From Bacillota bacterium (GTDB taxonomy: Bacteria > Bacillota_I > Bacilli_A > RFN20 > CAG-826), in NCBI GenBank assembly GCA_030831415.1, contig JAURLC010000021.1:1-10595 (forward strand): 10,595 bases of DNA. Direction: 5' to 3'. Below are positions 1 to 8,235 of the stretch, piece after piece; the stretch's first letter is position 1; every line of letters begins with the position of its first letter. A program made the translations under genes and the position numbers. The notes under the pieces are model-generated. The model worked only from the letters and a program-made list of their open reading frames with translations. It had not been told where the DNA came from and searched no databases.

Positions 1-1947
1 TATAACACGTATACGTACAGTACCTCTCGCGAACAACTCATTCAAACCCAAGATGCCTATGTTCCTTTATCGATTACCACGTTTATTGGTCCTTATGAAT
101 TATCCAGTCCTCAAGATGTTTATGTATCTTCGGATGATGTGTTATATATTGCAGATGAAGGCAATCAAAGTGTCGTTAAATATAATTTGTTAACCGACGA
201 AATTGATGTCATCGGTGAAGGTATTTTAGATCGCCCTCGTGGTGTCCATGTCGACGATCAAGGCCGCGTTTATGTGGCGGACTTTGGTAATAAAGCAGCC
301 TATCAATTCTCCGATTTAGGCGACGGATATGTCGTGACTGCAATGTATCAAAAACCAGAAAACTCGCCATTCTTTGAAGAAGATGATCCTTTTGATCCTA
401 CCAAAATTGTCACCGACAAAGGCGACAATGTTTATGTTCTTCTTGCCGGGAACATCAATGGATTAGCCCAATTCAAAAACGATGGAGAATTTTTTGGGTA
501 TTTTGGTGGGAACCGTATTCCTGCAACGTTTGACAATACGATTCGATCCCTTCTCTTTGATGAAGAAACGCGCCGTGAGTTTTTTCAAATTATTCCTAAG
601 CCTGTGTATAATCTTTCCGTTGATCAAGCAGGATTAATCTTAACCACAACCAAAGAAGAAGAAGGCTACCTAAAACTCAATATTGCCAACGTCATTTTCA
701 ATCAATCCGTTTGGGGATTTAATACGGTTGAAGATTTAGCCGTCGGTCCATATAACACCATTTTTACCGTTACTTCGGAAGGTTATATCGTTGAATATGA
801 CCCCAATGGATCGGTCTTGTTCCTCTTTTCAGGACCGGACCAAGTCGGACAAAAAGGGTTGTTTACAACCGCGACGGGAATTGCTGTAGATTCACGTAAC
901 AATTTATATGCGGTCGATAGTGGAAGCCAATCGTTACAAATCTTTATTCCTACCGAATTCGCCACCTTAGTGCATACCGCAATTGATTTATACTTTGATG
1001 GAAAATACGCTGAATCGCTTGGGCCTTGGCAAGAAGTACTAAAACAAAATCGTTTATTTGATTTAGCCAACCAAGGGTTAGGCGATGCTTATTTTGCCTT
1101 ACAGGATTACGAATCTGCCTTGACATATTATCGAATTGCTCGGGATCGAACCGGTTACTCGAATGCATATTGGGAAGTTCGTAACGCTTTTTTACTCGAT
1201 TATGGCGATGTCATTGTCATTGGCTTGATCCTCTTGGTCGGGTTGTGGATGTTTGCACGCTTCATTCCGGGTGTGGCAAAACTTCAATTAGCGATTCAAC
1301 CTTTCCAAGAAAAAATAAAAGAGAACCGTTGGGTACAACAATTTTTCTTCCCATTCAATGTGTTTAAAAAGCCTGTTGATGGATATGATGATCTCAAACG
1401 ATATAAGTTTTTCTCAAACCGCATGGCGTTTGTGTATTTAGGTTTGTTTTTCCTCACCTATATTATTTGGATTTACGACACAAACTTCCTATTTAATCAA
1501 CGAATTGTATCGGAAATTAATATCATCGAGGAAATTATTACCATCTTTATTCCGTTCCTTTTGTGGGTCGTTTCCAATTATTTAGTTGGTTCGATTCGTG
1601 ATGGAGATGGAAAATTTAAAGAAGTGTTCCAAGCTTCTGCATTAACGTTATTACCGATGATTATTACGTTCCCATTATTAACGATTCTTTCCCATGGGTT
1701 AACGTTTAATGAATCCTTTATTTATGATGTCGTGTTATTAATCGGTGGATCGTTTACCATTATTTACTTCTTTATTATGGTTAAAGAAATTCATTTCTAT
1801 GATATTCGTCCAACATTGAGCAATATCTTCATTACCTTATTTACGGCAGTGATGATGTTAGCAATGACATTTATCGTGTTCTTCTTATTAGGCGAAGTGT
1901 ATAACCTCTTTGCAGATATCGTTCAGGAGGTCCTAAGCCGTGTTTAA
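1..1947 (+). CDS. NHL-type beta-propeller / TPR / Yip1-like membrane protein, 5' partial
   Basis: The reading frame is open from base 1, so the true start and any signal peptide lie left of the window; 648 codons are visible. The ATG at 139 is internal, because NHL-like sequence (SPQDVYVSSDDVLYIADEGN) already precedes it. Roughly visible residues 25-365 form a beta-propeller with repeated blades such as PRGVHVDDQGRVYVADFGN and ATGIAVDSRNNLYAVDSGS. Residues about 370-395 resemble a TPR pair (GLGDAYFALQDYESALTYYR). One hydrophobic segment follows (about 403-422), then five more (about 475-492, 509-531, 546-567, 574-595, 611-634) in the pattern of a Yip1 domain. The topology suggests a propeller and TPR part outside the cell anchored by the membrane domain. 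The gene overlaps the DUF5696 gene by 8 bases. From memory, YIP1-annotated proteins often sit beside DUF5696 genes and sugar permeases in Firmicutes. The molecular role is unknown; a surface scaffold or glycan-sensing partner of the transporter is inference. Confidence 0.8.
   Translation, partial: YNTYTYSTSREQLIQTQDAYVPLSITTFIGPYELSSPQDVYVSSDDVLYIADEGNQSVVKYNLLTDEIDVIGEGILDRPRGVHVDDQGRVYVADFGNKAAYQFSDLGDGYVVTAMYQKPENSPFFEEDDPFDPTKIVTDKGDNVYVLLAGNINGLAQFKNDGEFFGYFGGNRIPATFDNTIRSLLFDEETRREFFQIIPKPVYNLSVDQAGLILTTTKEEEGYLKLNIANVIFNQSVWGFNTVEDLAVGPYNTIFTVTSEGYIVEYDPNGSVLFLFSGPDQVGQKGLFTTATGIAVDSRNNLYAVDSGSQSLQIFIPTEFATLVHTAIDLYFDGKYAESLGPWQEVLKQNRLFDLANQGLGDAYFALQDYESALTYYRIARDRTGYSNAYWEVRNAFLLDYGDVIVIGLILLVGLWMFARFIPGVAKLQLAIQPFQEKIKENRWVQQFFFPFNVFKKPVDGYDDLKRYKFFSNRMAFVYLGLFFLTYIIWIYDTNFLFNQRIVSEINIIEEIITIFIPFLLWVVSNYLVGSIRDGDGKFKEVFQASALTLLPMIITFPLLTILSHGLTFNESFIYDVVLLIGGSFTIIYFFIMVKEIHFYDIRPTLSNIFITLFTAVMMLAMTFIVFFLLGEVYNLFADIVQEVLSRV
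1925..1931 (+). promoter_or_regulatory. Strong Shine-Dalgarno deciding a GTG start
   Basis: AGGAGGT lies 8 bases before the GTG at 1940 and sits inside the end of the upstream gene. It supports GTG as the start of the DUF5696 gene: the GTG is followed at once by a basic and hydrophobic signal-like segment, and the next ATG in frame comes only after that segment. Confidence 0.8.
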
Positions 1948-4312
1948 GATTTATAAATGGGCGATTGCCTTCCTTGTGACAAGTCAAGTGGCGGTAATGA
2001 GTGATGTACGACCACTCGAAACCTTTGATCAACCAATGAACGTTGACAATTTTGCGTTTGTTGAAAACGAACTGTTATCAAGTTCACGGTATACCCAAAT
2101 GGATCGATATAGTGACGCGATGTATGACCAATTTAACGAAACATATTCCTTGCGGTTTACCTCTCAACAACTTACAACATTAGGGTTTGAATTAGCCTTA
2201 GAAAATGACGCTTTCCGTCTTTTTGTTGAACAAGATTCCTTCAGTGTCATCTTAGAAGACAAGGGAACTGGGTACATGTTTTCCTCACGTCCTGAATTCC
2301 AAGGGTTTTCCGAAACGCGTGAGGATAATACGGCTAATCGCAATCAAATGAATTCGGGTTTGTGGATTGAGTCCTTACGAACGACCAATGTTTCCTCAAG
2401 TGCGATAAAGGTTGAATCCTTATATACACTTGCCGATGTTAGCTATGCCAACAATGGGTCTCAAGATTTAGAAAACATTGACTTAACACGTCCTTATCTT
2501 CTAGAAGAAGGTTCCTATGATGTCGATGCGGTTTCCGTTGAACAAATCAACCAAACGTCCCAAGATGTTACGTATCGTATAACCACTTCAGCTTATGATT
2601 TCCAATTCGATGTTCAATTAGGGTTGAGTGAAGAAGGTTTTAGTGTTTATTTTGATCCGAGCACGTTATTAGAAACCAACGAAAATTTCCGCATGACCGG
2701 TCTTCAGTTTTTCCCTTATTTTGGATCCTTACGCGAAGATGTCTTTCCTAGTTATATGGTGATTCCCGATGGAAATGGTGCCCTAGTTCGGACGGATGTA
2801 CGATATGATACCGCCTTCCAAGCAGACTATTATGGATCAGATCCAGGGTATGGACGAACCTCCATTGCCCAATTATCCATGCCGGTCTTTGGTGTTATCC
2901 ACGCAGTGAACCAAATCGGGTTTTGGACCGAAATTGAAGAAGGTGCACAACATAGTACCCTTCTAGCGAATTTTTGGGGAAGAAGTACACGTTATCATCG
3001 TATAACTAATCGATTTAATCTTCGCCGCGTGTATCGCAATATTATTAACCGTGCAGGGGATGGAAGTGATGTCATTCCTACAGAAACCATCACGACTCCG
3101 TTTAAATCTTCCTATCGGTTATTAAAAAATGAAAACGCGAATTATGTCGGCATGGCCAATGCGTATCAAGCACGTTTAGTTGAACGAGAAGTGTTAACAA
3201 TGGCATTAGAAGAACATATGCCGATGTATCTTCAATTTTTAATGAGTGAACAAGAACCCACCTTCTTTGGAACGACCCAAGTGACGATGACAACCCCTCA
3301 ACAAATGCGCACCATGAGTGAGCAACTTGTCGAAGCGGGAATTGTAAATCAAACCATTGGTATCTCGGGATGGTCAAGTGATGGCTATACCTACTATGCA
3401 CCTTATCGAACACGTTACAGCGACGCATCAGCCTTAAAATCAACGATTCGTTCGTTTCAAGATCTTGGTTTTGATACGTATCTTGAACAAGATTATGTGA
3501 CGAGTACCTCCCTCTCTCGTCGTGTTGATTTTAATCGAGATGTTGCACGTAATTATTCCAAACTCAAAATGAGTCGTGTGTTTAACCGTTTTGATAGTGA
3601 TCAAATCAGCTTCTATTATTTATATCCAGAACAATCCCAAACGATGATGGAAAATGATCTTGCCTCTTTTGAAAACCTAGGTGTTTCTGGATTGTATATG
3701 CGGGACTTTGGTCGCGTTCTCACAAGTTATTTCGATGGACAGCGACGAAGTCGTACCCACACCTTATCGATACTTCATGAAATGGCAATGCTCATGGAAG
3801 GATATGCGCTTTCGCGTCCTAATGCGTACATGCTTGCTCATGCTCGACATTATATGGAACTTCCGATTACCAATGCCCAGCTCGACTTATACACGGATTT
3901 AGTTCCTTTTGTAAGTTATGTATTACGAGGATACATTCCCGTCTATACCCCTTCGCTTAACTTCAATACCCTTGGTCGAGATCGTTTGTTACAAATGATT
4001 GATTATGCCGTTTTTCCAAGTTATTTATTAACTGAAGCGGACAGTACACGGTTACGTTACACGTATTCCAATCGATATTTCACAACAGCGTACGAAGATT
4101 TCAAAGAAGATATCATTGATGTTTATTCGTATTTATCACCTTTTTATGATGCGTTAATAGATGGGGTAATTACCTCCCGTACGATGGTAGCTTTGGGTGT
4201 TTCTGTGGTCACCTTCTCTCATGGTGTTCAACTTGTCGTGAATTATCGTTCACAACCGTATGAGTTTGAAGGTGTAACGATCCCTGCTCAAGATGCGAGG
4301 GTTATCTCATGA
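1940..4312 (+). CDS. DUF5696-type secreted protein, glycoside-hydrolase-like architecture
   Basis: This 790-residue protein starts at GTG. Its N-terminus (MFKIYKWAIAFLVTSQVAV) looks like a signal peptide, with no lipobox cysteine. I recognise it as DUF5696-like from its overall layout and its place between a Yip1 protein and MalF/MalG permeases. Residues about 60-400 look beta-rich (for example FRLFVEQDSFSVILEDKGTG). Residues about 420-730 look like an alpha/beta barrel, with GISGWSSDG near 473-481 and LYMRDFGRVL around 585-594. The end (VVTFSHGVQLVVNY, then FEGVTIPAQDARVI) resembles the C-terminal beta-sandwich of many glycosidases. No activity is known to me for this family, and I cannot assign catalytic residues; D589 and nearby acids are only candidates. 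It overlaps the next permease gene by 4 bases (ATGA). In this beta-glucan locus it may bind or cut glycan at the surface, which is inference. Confidence 0.78.
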   Translation: MFKIYKWAIAFLVTSQVAVMSDVRPLETFDQPMNVDNFAFVENELLSSSRYTQMDRYSDAMYDQFNETYSLRFTSQQLTTLGFELALENDAFRLFVEQDSFSVILEDKGTGYMFSSRPEFQGFSETREDNTANRNQMNSGLWIESLRTTNVSSSAIKVESLYTLADVSYANNGSQDLENIDLTRPYLLEEGSYDVDAVSVEQINQTSQDVTYRITTSAYDFQFDVQLGLSEEGFSVYFDPSTLLETNENFRMTGLQFFPYFGSLREDVFPSYMVIPDGNGALVRTDVRYDTAFQADYYGSDPGYGRTSIAQLSMPVFGVIHAVNQIGFWTEIEEGAQHSTLLANFWGRSTRYHRITNRFNLRRVYRNIINRAGDGSDVIPTETITTPFKSSYRLLKNENANYVGMANAYQARLVEREVLTMALEEHMPMYLQFLMSEQEPTFFGTTQVTMTTPQQMRTMSEQLVEAGIVNQTIGISGWSSDGYTYYAPYRTRYSDASALKSTIRSFQDLGFDTYLEQDYVTSTSLSRRVDFNRDVARNYSKLKMSRVFNRFDSDQISFYYLYPEQSQTMMENDLASFENLGVSGLYMRDFGRVLTSYFDGQRRSRTHTLSILHEMAMLMEGYALSRPNAYMLAHARHYMELPITNAQLDLYTDLVPFVSYVLRGYIPVYTPSLNFNTLGRDRLLQMIDYAVFPSYLLTEADSTRLRYTYSNRYFTTAYEDFKEDIIDVYSYLSPFYDALIDGVITSRTMVALGVSVVTFSHGVQLVVNYRSQPYEFEGVTIPAQDARVIS

Positions 4313-5397
4313 AACAACGTATCCAGGCTTTCTTTACATCAATGTTGAAAACCATACGTGCTTGGTTGGAAAAACTAGGTGAATTCCTAGGGAAAGGTTT
4401 GACACCTTTAGGCAACACGTTACGACCGATTTTCCAAAAAACACGTTATGCCTTGACCCACAATGCCATCCTCCGTAGTGGAAATAATCAACTCACCTTG
4501 TTTTCTTTTCTTAAAATCAAAGTCACACGAAAGATGCGTCACGCATTGTATGGTTATTTGTTTATTTCCTTATGGTTAGTTGGATTTGCCATTTTCACGT
4601 TTTATCCATTGTTGTATTCGCTTTATTTAAGTTTCCATGAAGCGTATTACAACTTGGAACAAGGGGTCATCACAACCTTCATTGGGTTTGATAATTATGT
4701 GAATATCTTCCGTAGTTCGATTTTATTACCTCTTTTTACATCGTATTTAGGTCGCATTATTATTGCGGTACCCATTATTTTAGTTTTCTCGGTGATTATC
4801 GCGATGTTAGTCAATACCCCAATAAAAGGCAAAGGCGCGTGGCGAAGTATTTTCTTTTTACCGGTCATTATTTCCACTGGCCCCGTCTTAAATGAACTCA
4901 ACGCTCAAAATGCCATCACGTTGCCCAATATTCAAGAAAGTCCCGTTATTGATTATGTCGTGAACAATTTACCCGATATAGTCGCCGATCCGTTATTGCT
5001 CGTCATTAATTCCATGTTACTTATTTTGTGGTATGCGGGGATACCGATTTTAATTTTCCTTGCAGGGTTACAAAAAATTGATCCAAGCTTATACGAGGCA
5101 GCGAGCATGGATGGTGCCTCTCCTTGGATGCGCTTTTGGAAAATCACACTTCCTTCCATCATGCCATTTATGGGTATTTCTATTGTGTATGTCGTCGTTT
5201 CCATGTCGTTGTATGTGGAAGCAGGCGGTATTTTAGATTTAGTGAGAACGCATATTTTAGTCGGGGCTCCTGACTCCGCCTTTTGGTTTGGGTATGGATA
5301 TGCTGCTGCGATTGCCTGGGTATACTTTATTTTGATGGTTATTCTCATCCTTATTTTTACCACCTTGACACGTGAAAAGAGGAGGAAACGCGCATGA
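4309..5397 (+). CDS. Sugar ABC transporter permease, MalF/UgpA type
   Basis: This 362-residue inner-membrane subunit belongs to a CUT1-type importer. The EAA loop that docks the ATPase is clear: E263-A-A-S-M-D268-G-A, continuing to FWKITLPSI. The first membrane segment (about 80-108) is followed by the usual periplasmic-side stretch and GFDNYVNIF; further segments lie near 140-165, 180-195, 225-250, 285-305 and 325-352. Two features stand out. About 75 charged, probably helical cytoplasmic residues precede the first membrane segment, and about 35 extra residues (NELNAQNAITLPNIQESP and after) follow LPVIISTGP. The start ATG overlaps the previous stop by 4 bases, with GAGGG 7 bases upstream. 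It forms the heterodimer with the next gene. The substrate is inferred from neighbours to be beta-glucan oligosaccharides. No ATPase is encoded here, so a shared MsmK-like ATPase elsewhere is likely. Confidence 0.93.
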   Translation: MKQRIQAFFTSMLKTIRAWLEKLGEFLGKGLTPLGNTLRPIFQKTRYALTHNAILRSGNNQLTLFSFLKIKVTRKMRHALYGYLFISLWLVGFAIFTFYPLLYSLYLSFHEAYYNLEQGVITTFIGFDNYVNIFRSSILLPLFTSYLGRIIIAVPIILVFSVIIAMLVNTPIKGKGAWRSIFFLPVIISTGPVLNELNAQNAITLPNIQESPVIDYVVNNLPDIVADPLLLVINSMLLILWYAGIPILIFLAGLQKIDPSLYEAASMDGASPWMRFWKITLPSIMPFMGISIVYVVVSMSLYVEAGGILDLVRTHILVGAPDSAFWFGYGYAAAIAWVYFILMVILILIFTTLTREKRRKRA

Positions 5398-6332
5398 CAA
5401 CGCGATGGTCTCTAACTGCTGAAAAGAAAGCGAAAATACAACGTTTCTTTATCGGAAAAACCTTTACTGATGGCTTTATTTATCGCTTTATTATTTACAC
5501 ACTTCTGTTAAGTTTTTCGTATATTTATTTGTATCCTCTCCTTTTTATGATCATTAACAGCTTAAAATCCGTGGATGACTTAATTAATCCGGGGGTTCAA
5601 TGGATTCCTACTGCTCTTGTATGGGAAAACTATACCCGTGCCTTTCAAGTACTCAATTTACCGAATTCCTTTGTGGATTCAACCGTTTATGTTCTTAAAG
5701 TATCCGTCGCTGTTACCTTATCTTCTGCGCTCATTGGATATGGATTTGCCCGGTTTGAGTTCCCATTTAAAAAATTATTTTTTGCCTTTATGCTTGCAAC
5801 CTTTATTCTTCCTTCCCAAGTCACCTTGGTTGCTAACATGCTTATTTTCCGTAATTTAGACATCATTTCAACGGAGTGGTCGATGCTGCTTCCTGCTATG
5901 TCTGGACAAGGTATTAATGCTGCAATTTATATTTTGATTTTTTACACTTTTTATCGCACGATTCCTGGGATTCTCATTGAATCTGCAGAAGTCGATGGGG
6001 CAACACAATTCCGAATTTTCCGAACGATTATTTTACCACTTGCGATTCCTTCCTTTGTCATCGTTTTCTTGTTTAGCTTTGTTTGGTATTGGAATGAATC
6101 GTATATTACCGGTCTTTATGTTGGTTCACGCGTGACATTGCCGTTGTGGTTACAAGCTTTCCGGGCCTCTTATGAATCCATTTTCCCTCCTGGTACACCG
6201 GGGGCAGAACTCAATGAGGCCATCCTACTCGCGGGGAATATTTTAACGATTTTACCGTTATTACTTATTTATTTCTTTGGTCAACGGCTCTTTACGCAAA
6301 GTATTGATCGCACCGGGATTACAGGAGAATAA
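5394..6332 (+). CDS. Carbohydrate ABC transporter permease, MalG/UgpE type
   Basis: This 312-residue protein is the second permease of the CUT1-type importer. The EAA loop reads E196-S-A-E-V-D201-G-A and continues to FRTIILPLAIP, which is the standard coupling motif for the ATPase. The N-terminal cytoplasmic part (about 30 residues) is followed by six likely membrane segments, beginning with FIIYTLLLSFSYIYLYPLLF and including SVAVTLSSALIGYGFARFEF. The length and layout match MalG-type subunits without obvious insertions. The start ATG overlaps the previous stop (ATGA), with AGGAGG 8 bases before it, a strong coupled start. It ends 2 bases before the GH16 lipoprotein gene. Substrate specificity normally rests on the binding protein, which is not in this window, so the beta-glucan assignment rests on the following glycosidase genes. 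Confidence 0.93.
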   Translation: MTTRWSLTAEKKAKIQRFFIGKTFTDGFIYRFIIYTLLLSFSYIYLYPLLFMIINSLKSVDDLINPGVQWIPTALVWENYTRAFQVLNLPNSFVDSTVYVLKVSVAVTLSSALIGYGFARFEFPFKKLFFAFMLATFILPSQVTLVANMLIFRNLDIISTEWSMLLPAMSGQGINAAIYILIFYTFYRTIPGILIESAEVDGATQFRIFRTIILPLAIPSFVIVFLFSFVWYWNESYITGLYVGSRVTLPLWLQAFRASYESIFPPGTPGAELNEAILLAGNILTILPLLLIYFFGQRLFTQSIDRTGITGE

Positions 6333-6334
6333 GG

Positions 6335-7516
6335 ATGAAAAAAATAACGGTTTCAAGCCTCCTAATTGCAATTACTCTCGTGGCCTGTCAAGATCCTCTC
6401 CCTTCCTCTTCGGTGGAACCATCCTCATTACCTCCTTCCTCCCAAGCGAATCCTAATGGGGTATTACCCTTAGAGCCTGTTGAAGGGTGTTTAGAACCAC
6501 GCCTTGAAACGTATTGGGTGTGTACGTGGTCGGATGAATTTAATGAAGACAGTTTAAATAAAGATAACTGGAATGTTGAAATTAATGGCAATGGTGGCGG
6601 CAATAATGAAGCCCAATTTTATTTAGAAGAAAATATTGCGGTTGAAGAAGGCAATTTGGTGATTACCGCAAAGCAAGAAACGTATGTAAATCGTCAATAT
6701 ACCTCTGGTCGCATCAACAGTCGATATAAAGTTTCGGCAAAATATGGTCGCGTGGTCTTCCGTTCACAAATGCCTGCAGGGCGAGGAACGTGGGCTGCCG
6801 TGTGGATGCTTCCTTTGTTTAACCGCTATGGTCAATGGCCTGATAGTGGTGAAATTGATATTTTAGAATACGTAGGATACGATGAAGATCGCGTCTTTGC
6901 AGCTACGCACACCTCTAAATTTAACCATATGACAAACAACAATCCTTCATTTGGAAAAACGGTAGAACAAGCTGAAGAAGAAATGGTCACTTATGAAATG
7001 ATATGGTCACCCGGAGAAATTCGCGTCGCTGCTGATGGAGATTTTTATGGAACCTTCCGTTATATTCCTCAATTTAATCAAGATGTAACCTATGATGAAG
7101 TCTTCCCTTTTGATCAAGAATTTTATTTCATCATAAATCTTGCAATCGGTGGTAGTTGGGGTGGCGTTCAAGGCATTGATAATTCGATATTCCCGACACA
7201 AATGAAAGTTGATTATCTTCGGTTATATCAATATGATTATGCAAGCGATACCTTTGATCCTCCTATCGTGCCCGTTAATGTTGCAACCTCACAACTCGAG
7301 AATACGATTCATTGGAATCGTGATTTCGTTGGAGCAACTGTCGAATACTATTTACTGTATCTCGATGGTGAATTTCATCGCTTCACGGAAAACAATCAAT
7401 ATACGTTTAAAAATCTAACGGAAAATCAAACCTATGAAGTGACAGTTACTGCAATGGACTTTCTTGGCCGAGAATCGGCGGCTTCATCTCCGATTTCATT
7501 CACTTATCAAGGATAA
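6335..7516 (+). CDS. GH16 endo-beta-1,3-glucanase (laminarinase-type) lipoprotein with FN3 domain
   Basis: This 393-residue protein should hydrolyse beta-1,3-glucan at the cell surface. The signal peptide MKKITVSSLLIAITLVAC ends in a lipobox (L-V-A-C18), so it should be lipid-anchored. A Ser/Pro-rich linker (about 19-45) leads to a GH16 domain (about 50-300). The catalytic motif is E173-I-D175-I-L-E178; the ExDxxE spacing with the beta-bulge is typical of laminarinases (GH16_3-like), whereas lichenases have ExDxE. E173 would be the nucleophile and E178 the acid/base. Other GH16 landmarks are WNVE, NNEAQFY, GTWAAVWMLP and LAIGGSWGG. Residues about 307-393 form a fibronectin type III domain, often a spacer or glycan-binding aid. 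AGGAG lies 7 bases before ATG, and the gap to the previous gene is 2 bases. Family is certain; the exact glucan (laminarin, curdlan or mixed-linkage) is not. Confidence 0.92.
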   Translation: MKKITVSSLLIAITLVACQDPLPSSSVEPSSLPPSSQANPNGVLPLEPVEGCLEPRLETYWVCTWSDEFNEDSLNKDNWNVEINGNGGGNNEAQFYLEENIAVEEGNLVITAKQETYVNRQYTSGRINSRYKVSAKYGRVVFRSQMPAGRGTWAAVWMLPLFNRYGQWPDSGEIDILEYVGYDEDRVFAATHTSKFNHMTNNNPSFGKTVEQAEEEMVTYEMIWSPGEIRVAADGDFYGTFRYIPQFNQDVTYDEVFPFDQEFYFIINLAIGGSWGGVQGIDNSIFPTQMKVDYLRLYQYDYASDTFDPPIVPVNVATSQLENTIHWNRDFVGATVEYYLLYLDGEFHRFTENNQYTFKNLTENQTYEVTVTAMDFLGRESAASSPISFTYQG

Positions 7517-7518
7517 CT

Positions 7519-8235
7519 ATGGACCATCAAACACTCGTTTTTGAAGAAACGTTTCAAGGATCAACCTTAAATCGTTCACGTTGGAATGTCGAAGTTGGGG
7601 ATAAATGGCACAACAACGAAGCACAAAGTTATGTCGATGATCACGATCATTTGATCGTTGATAATGGATTAACACTTTTGGCTTTAGTTCACCCGGAATT
7701 TACTAGTAAACGTCGTTATCAAAGTATTCGAATGAATACCAAAGGCAAACATGAATGGCAATATGGGACGTTTGTCGTACGGGCAAAAGTAGGAACTGGG
7801 GTTGGTTCATGGCCAGCCATATGGTTTTTACCAGTCGATATTGGCAACGTGAAATGGCCCTTATGTGGTGAAATAGATTTAATGGAAACTGCGGGGAGAG
7901 ACCCTGAAGTCATGCATTTTAGTTTGCATACGGAATGGTTTAATCACATTATTAAAACTCAACGAACAAAATTCTTTAAAATCCCCAACATTCATGAAGA
8001 TTTTCACGATTATAAAATGGTGTGGACCGAAGAAAAAATTAGTTTTTTCATCGATGATGTTCATTATGCTACGTTTGAAAAACCTTCTATGGATGCTTCT
8101 GTTGAAAGCTGGCCTTTTGATAAACCGTATTACTTAATTTTAAATATTGCCGTTGGTGGCACATGGGGTGGTCGTATTGAAGAAAAGGACATGTCGTATC
8201 GTATGGATGTGGCGTTTGTGAGGGTCTATCAATGA
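7519..8235 (+). CDS. Cytoplasmic GH16 beta-glucanase (laminarinase-type), single domain
   Basis: This 238-residue protein is a bare GH16 catalytic domain. The motif E118-I-D120-L-M-E123 has laminarinase spacing; E118 would be the nucleophile and E123 the acid/base. Further family marks are WNVE, NNEAQSY, GSWPAIWFLP, SLHTEWFNH and IAVGGTWGG at the end of the fold. No signal peptide or membrane segment is present: the start MDHQTLVFEETF goes straight into the first strand of the fold, so it should act inside the cell, unlike the preceding lipoprotein, which it resembles in sequence order. Either the two arose by duplication or both were recruited from the family; I cannot tell by eye. AAGGA lies 5 bases before ATG, 2 bases after the previous stop. 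A role in trimming imported beta-1,3-gluco-oligosaccharides is inference. Confidence 0.9.
   Translation: MDHQTLVFEETFQGSTLNRSRWNVEVGDKWHNNEAQSYVDDHDHLIVDNGLTLLALVHPEFTSKRRYQSIRMNTKGKHEWQYGTFVVRAKVGTGVGSWPAIWFLPVDIGNVKWPLCGEIDLMETAGRDPEVMHFSLHTEWFNHIIKTQRTKFFKIPNIHEDFHDYKMVWTEEKISFFIDDVHYATFEKPSMDASVESWPFDKPYYLILNIAVGGTWGGRIEEKDMSYRMDVAFVRVYQ
7546..7555. promoter_or_regulatory. Possible LacI-type operator half-site pair (GAAACGTTTC)
   Basis: A perfect 10-base palindrome with a central CG, the form favoured by LacI-family proteins, lies 28 bases inside the second GH16 gene. It encodes ordinary E-T-F codons and the symmetry stops at the flanks, so chance is a strong alternative. Confidence 0.15.

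Noticed and set aside
139..141. ATG as start of the first gene
   Set aside because: The frame is open to base 1 and the upstream residues already show NHL-type sequence, so the gene is cut by the window edge.
783..1168. Open frames on the minus strand inside the propeller/Yip1 gene
   Set aside because: They are antisense to a well-supported coding frame, have no family-like motifs and no ribosome site; shadows of the real gene.
4953..5363. 136-codon minus-strand open frame opposite the first permease
   Set aside because: It mirrors membrane-segment codons of the permease (EAA motif clearly on the plus strand) and shows no protein-like pattern of its own.
7541..7560. CcpA catabolite (cre) site around the GAAACGTTTC palindrome
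   Set aside because: The TG and CA flanks do not fall at the required distances from the central CG.
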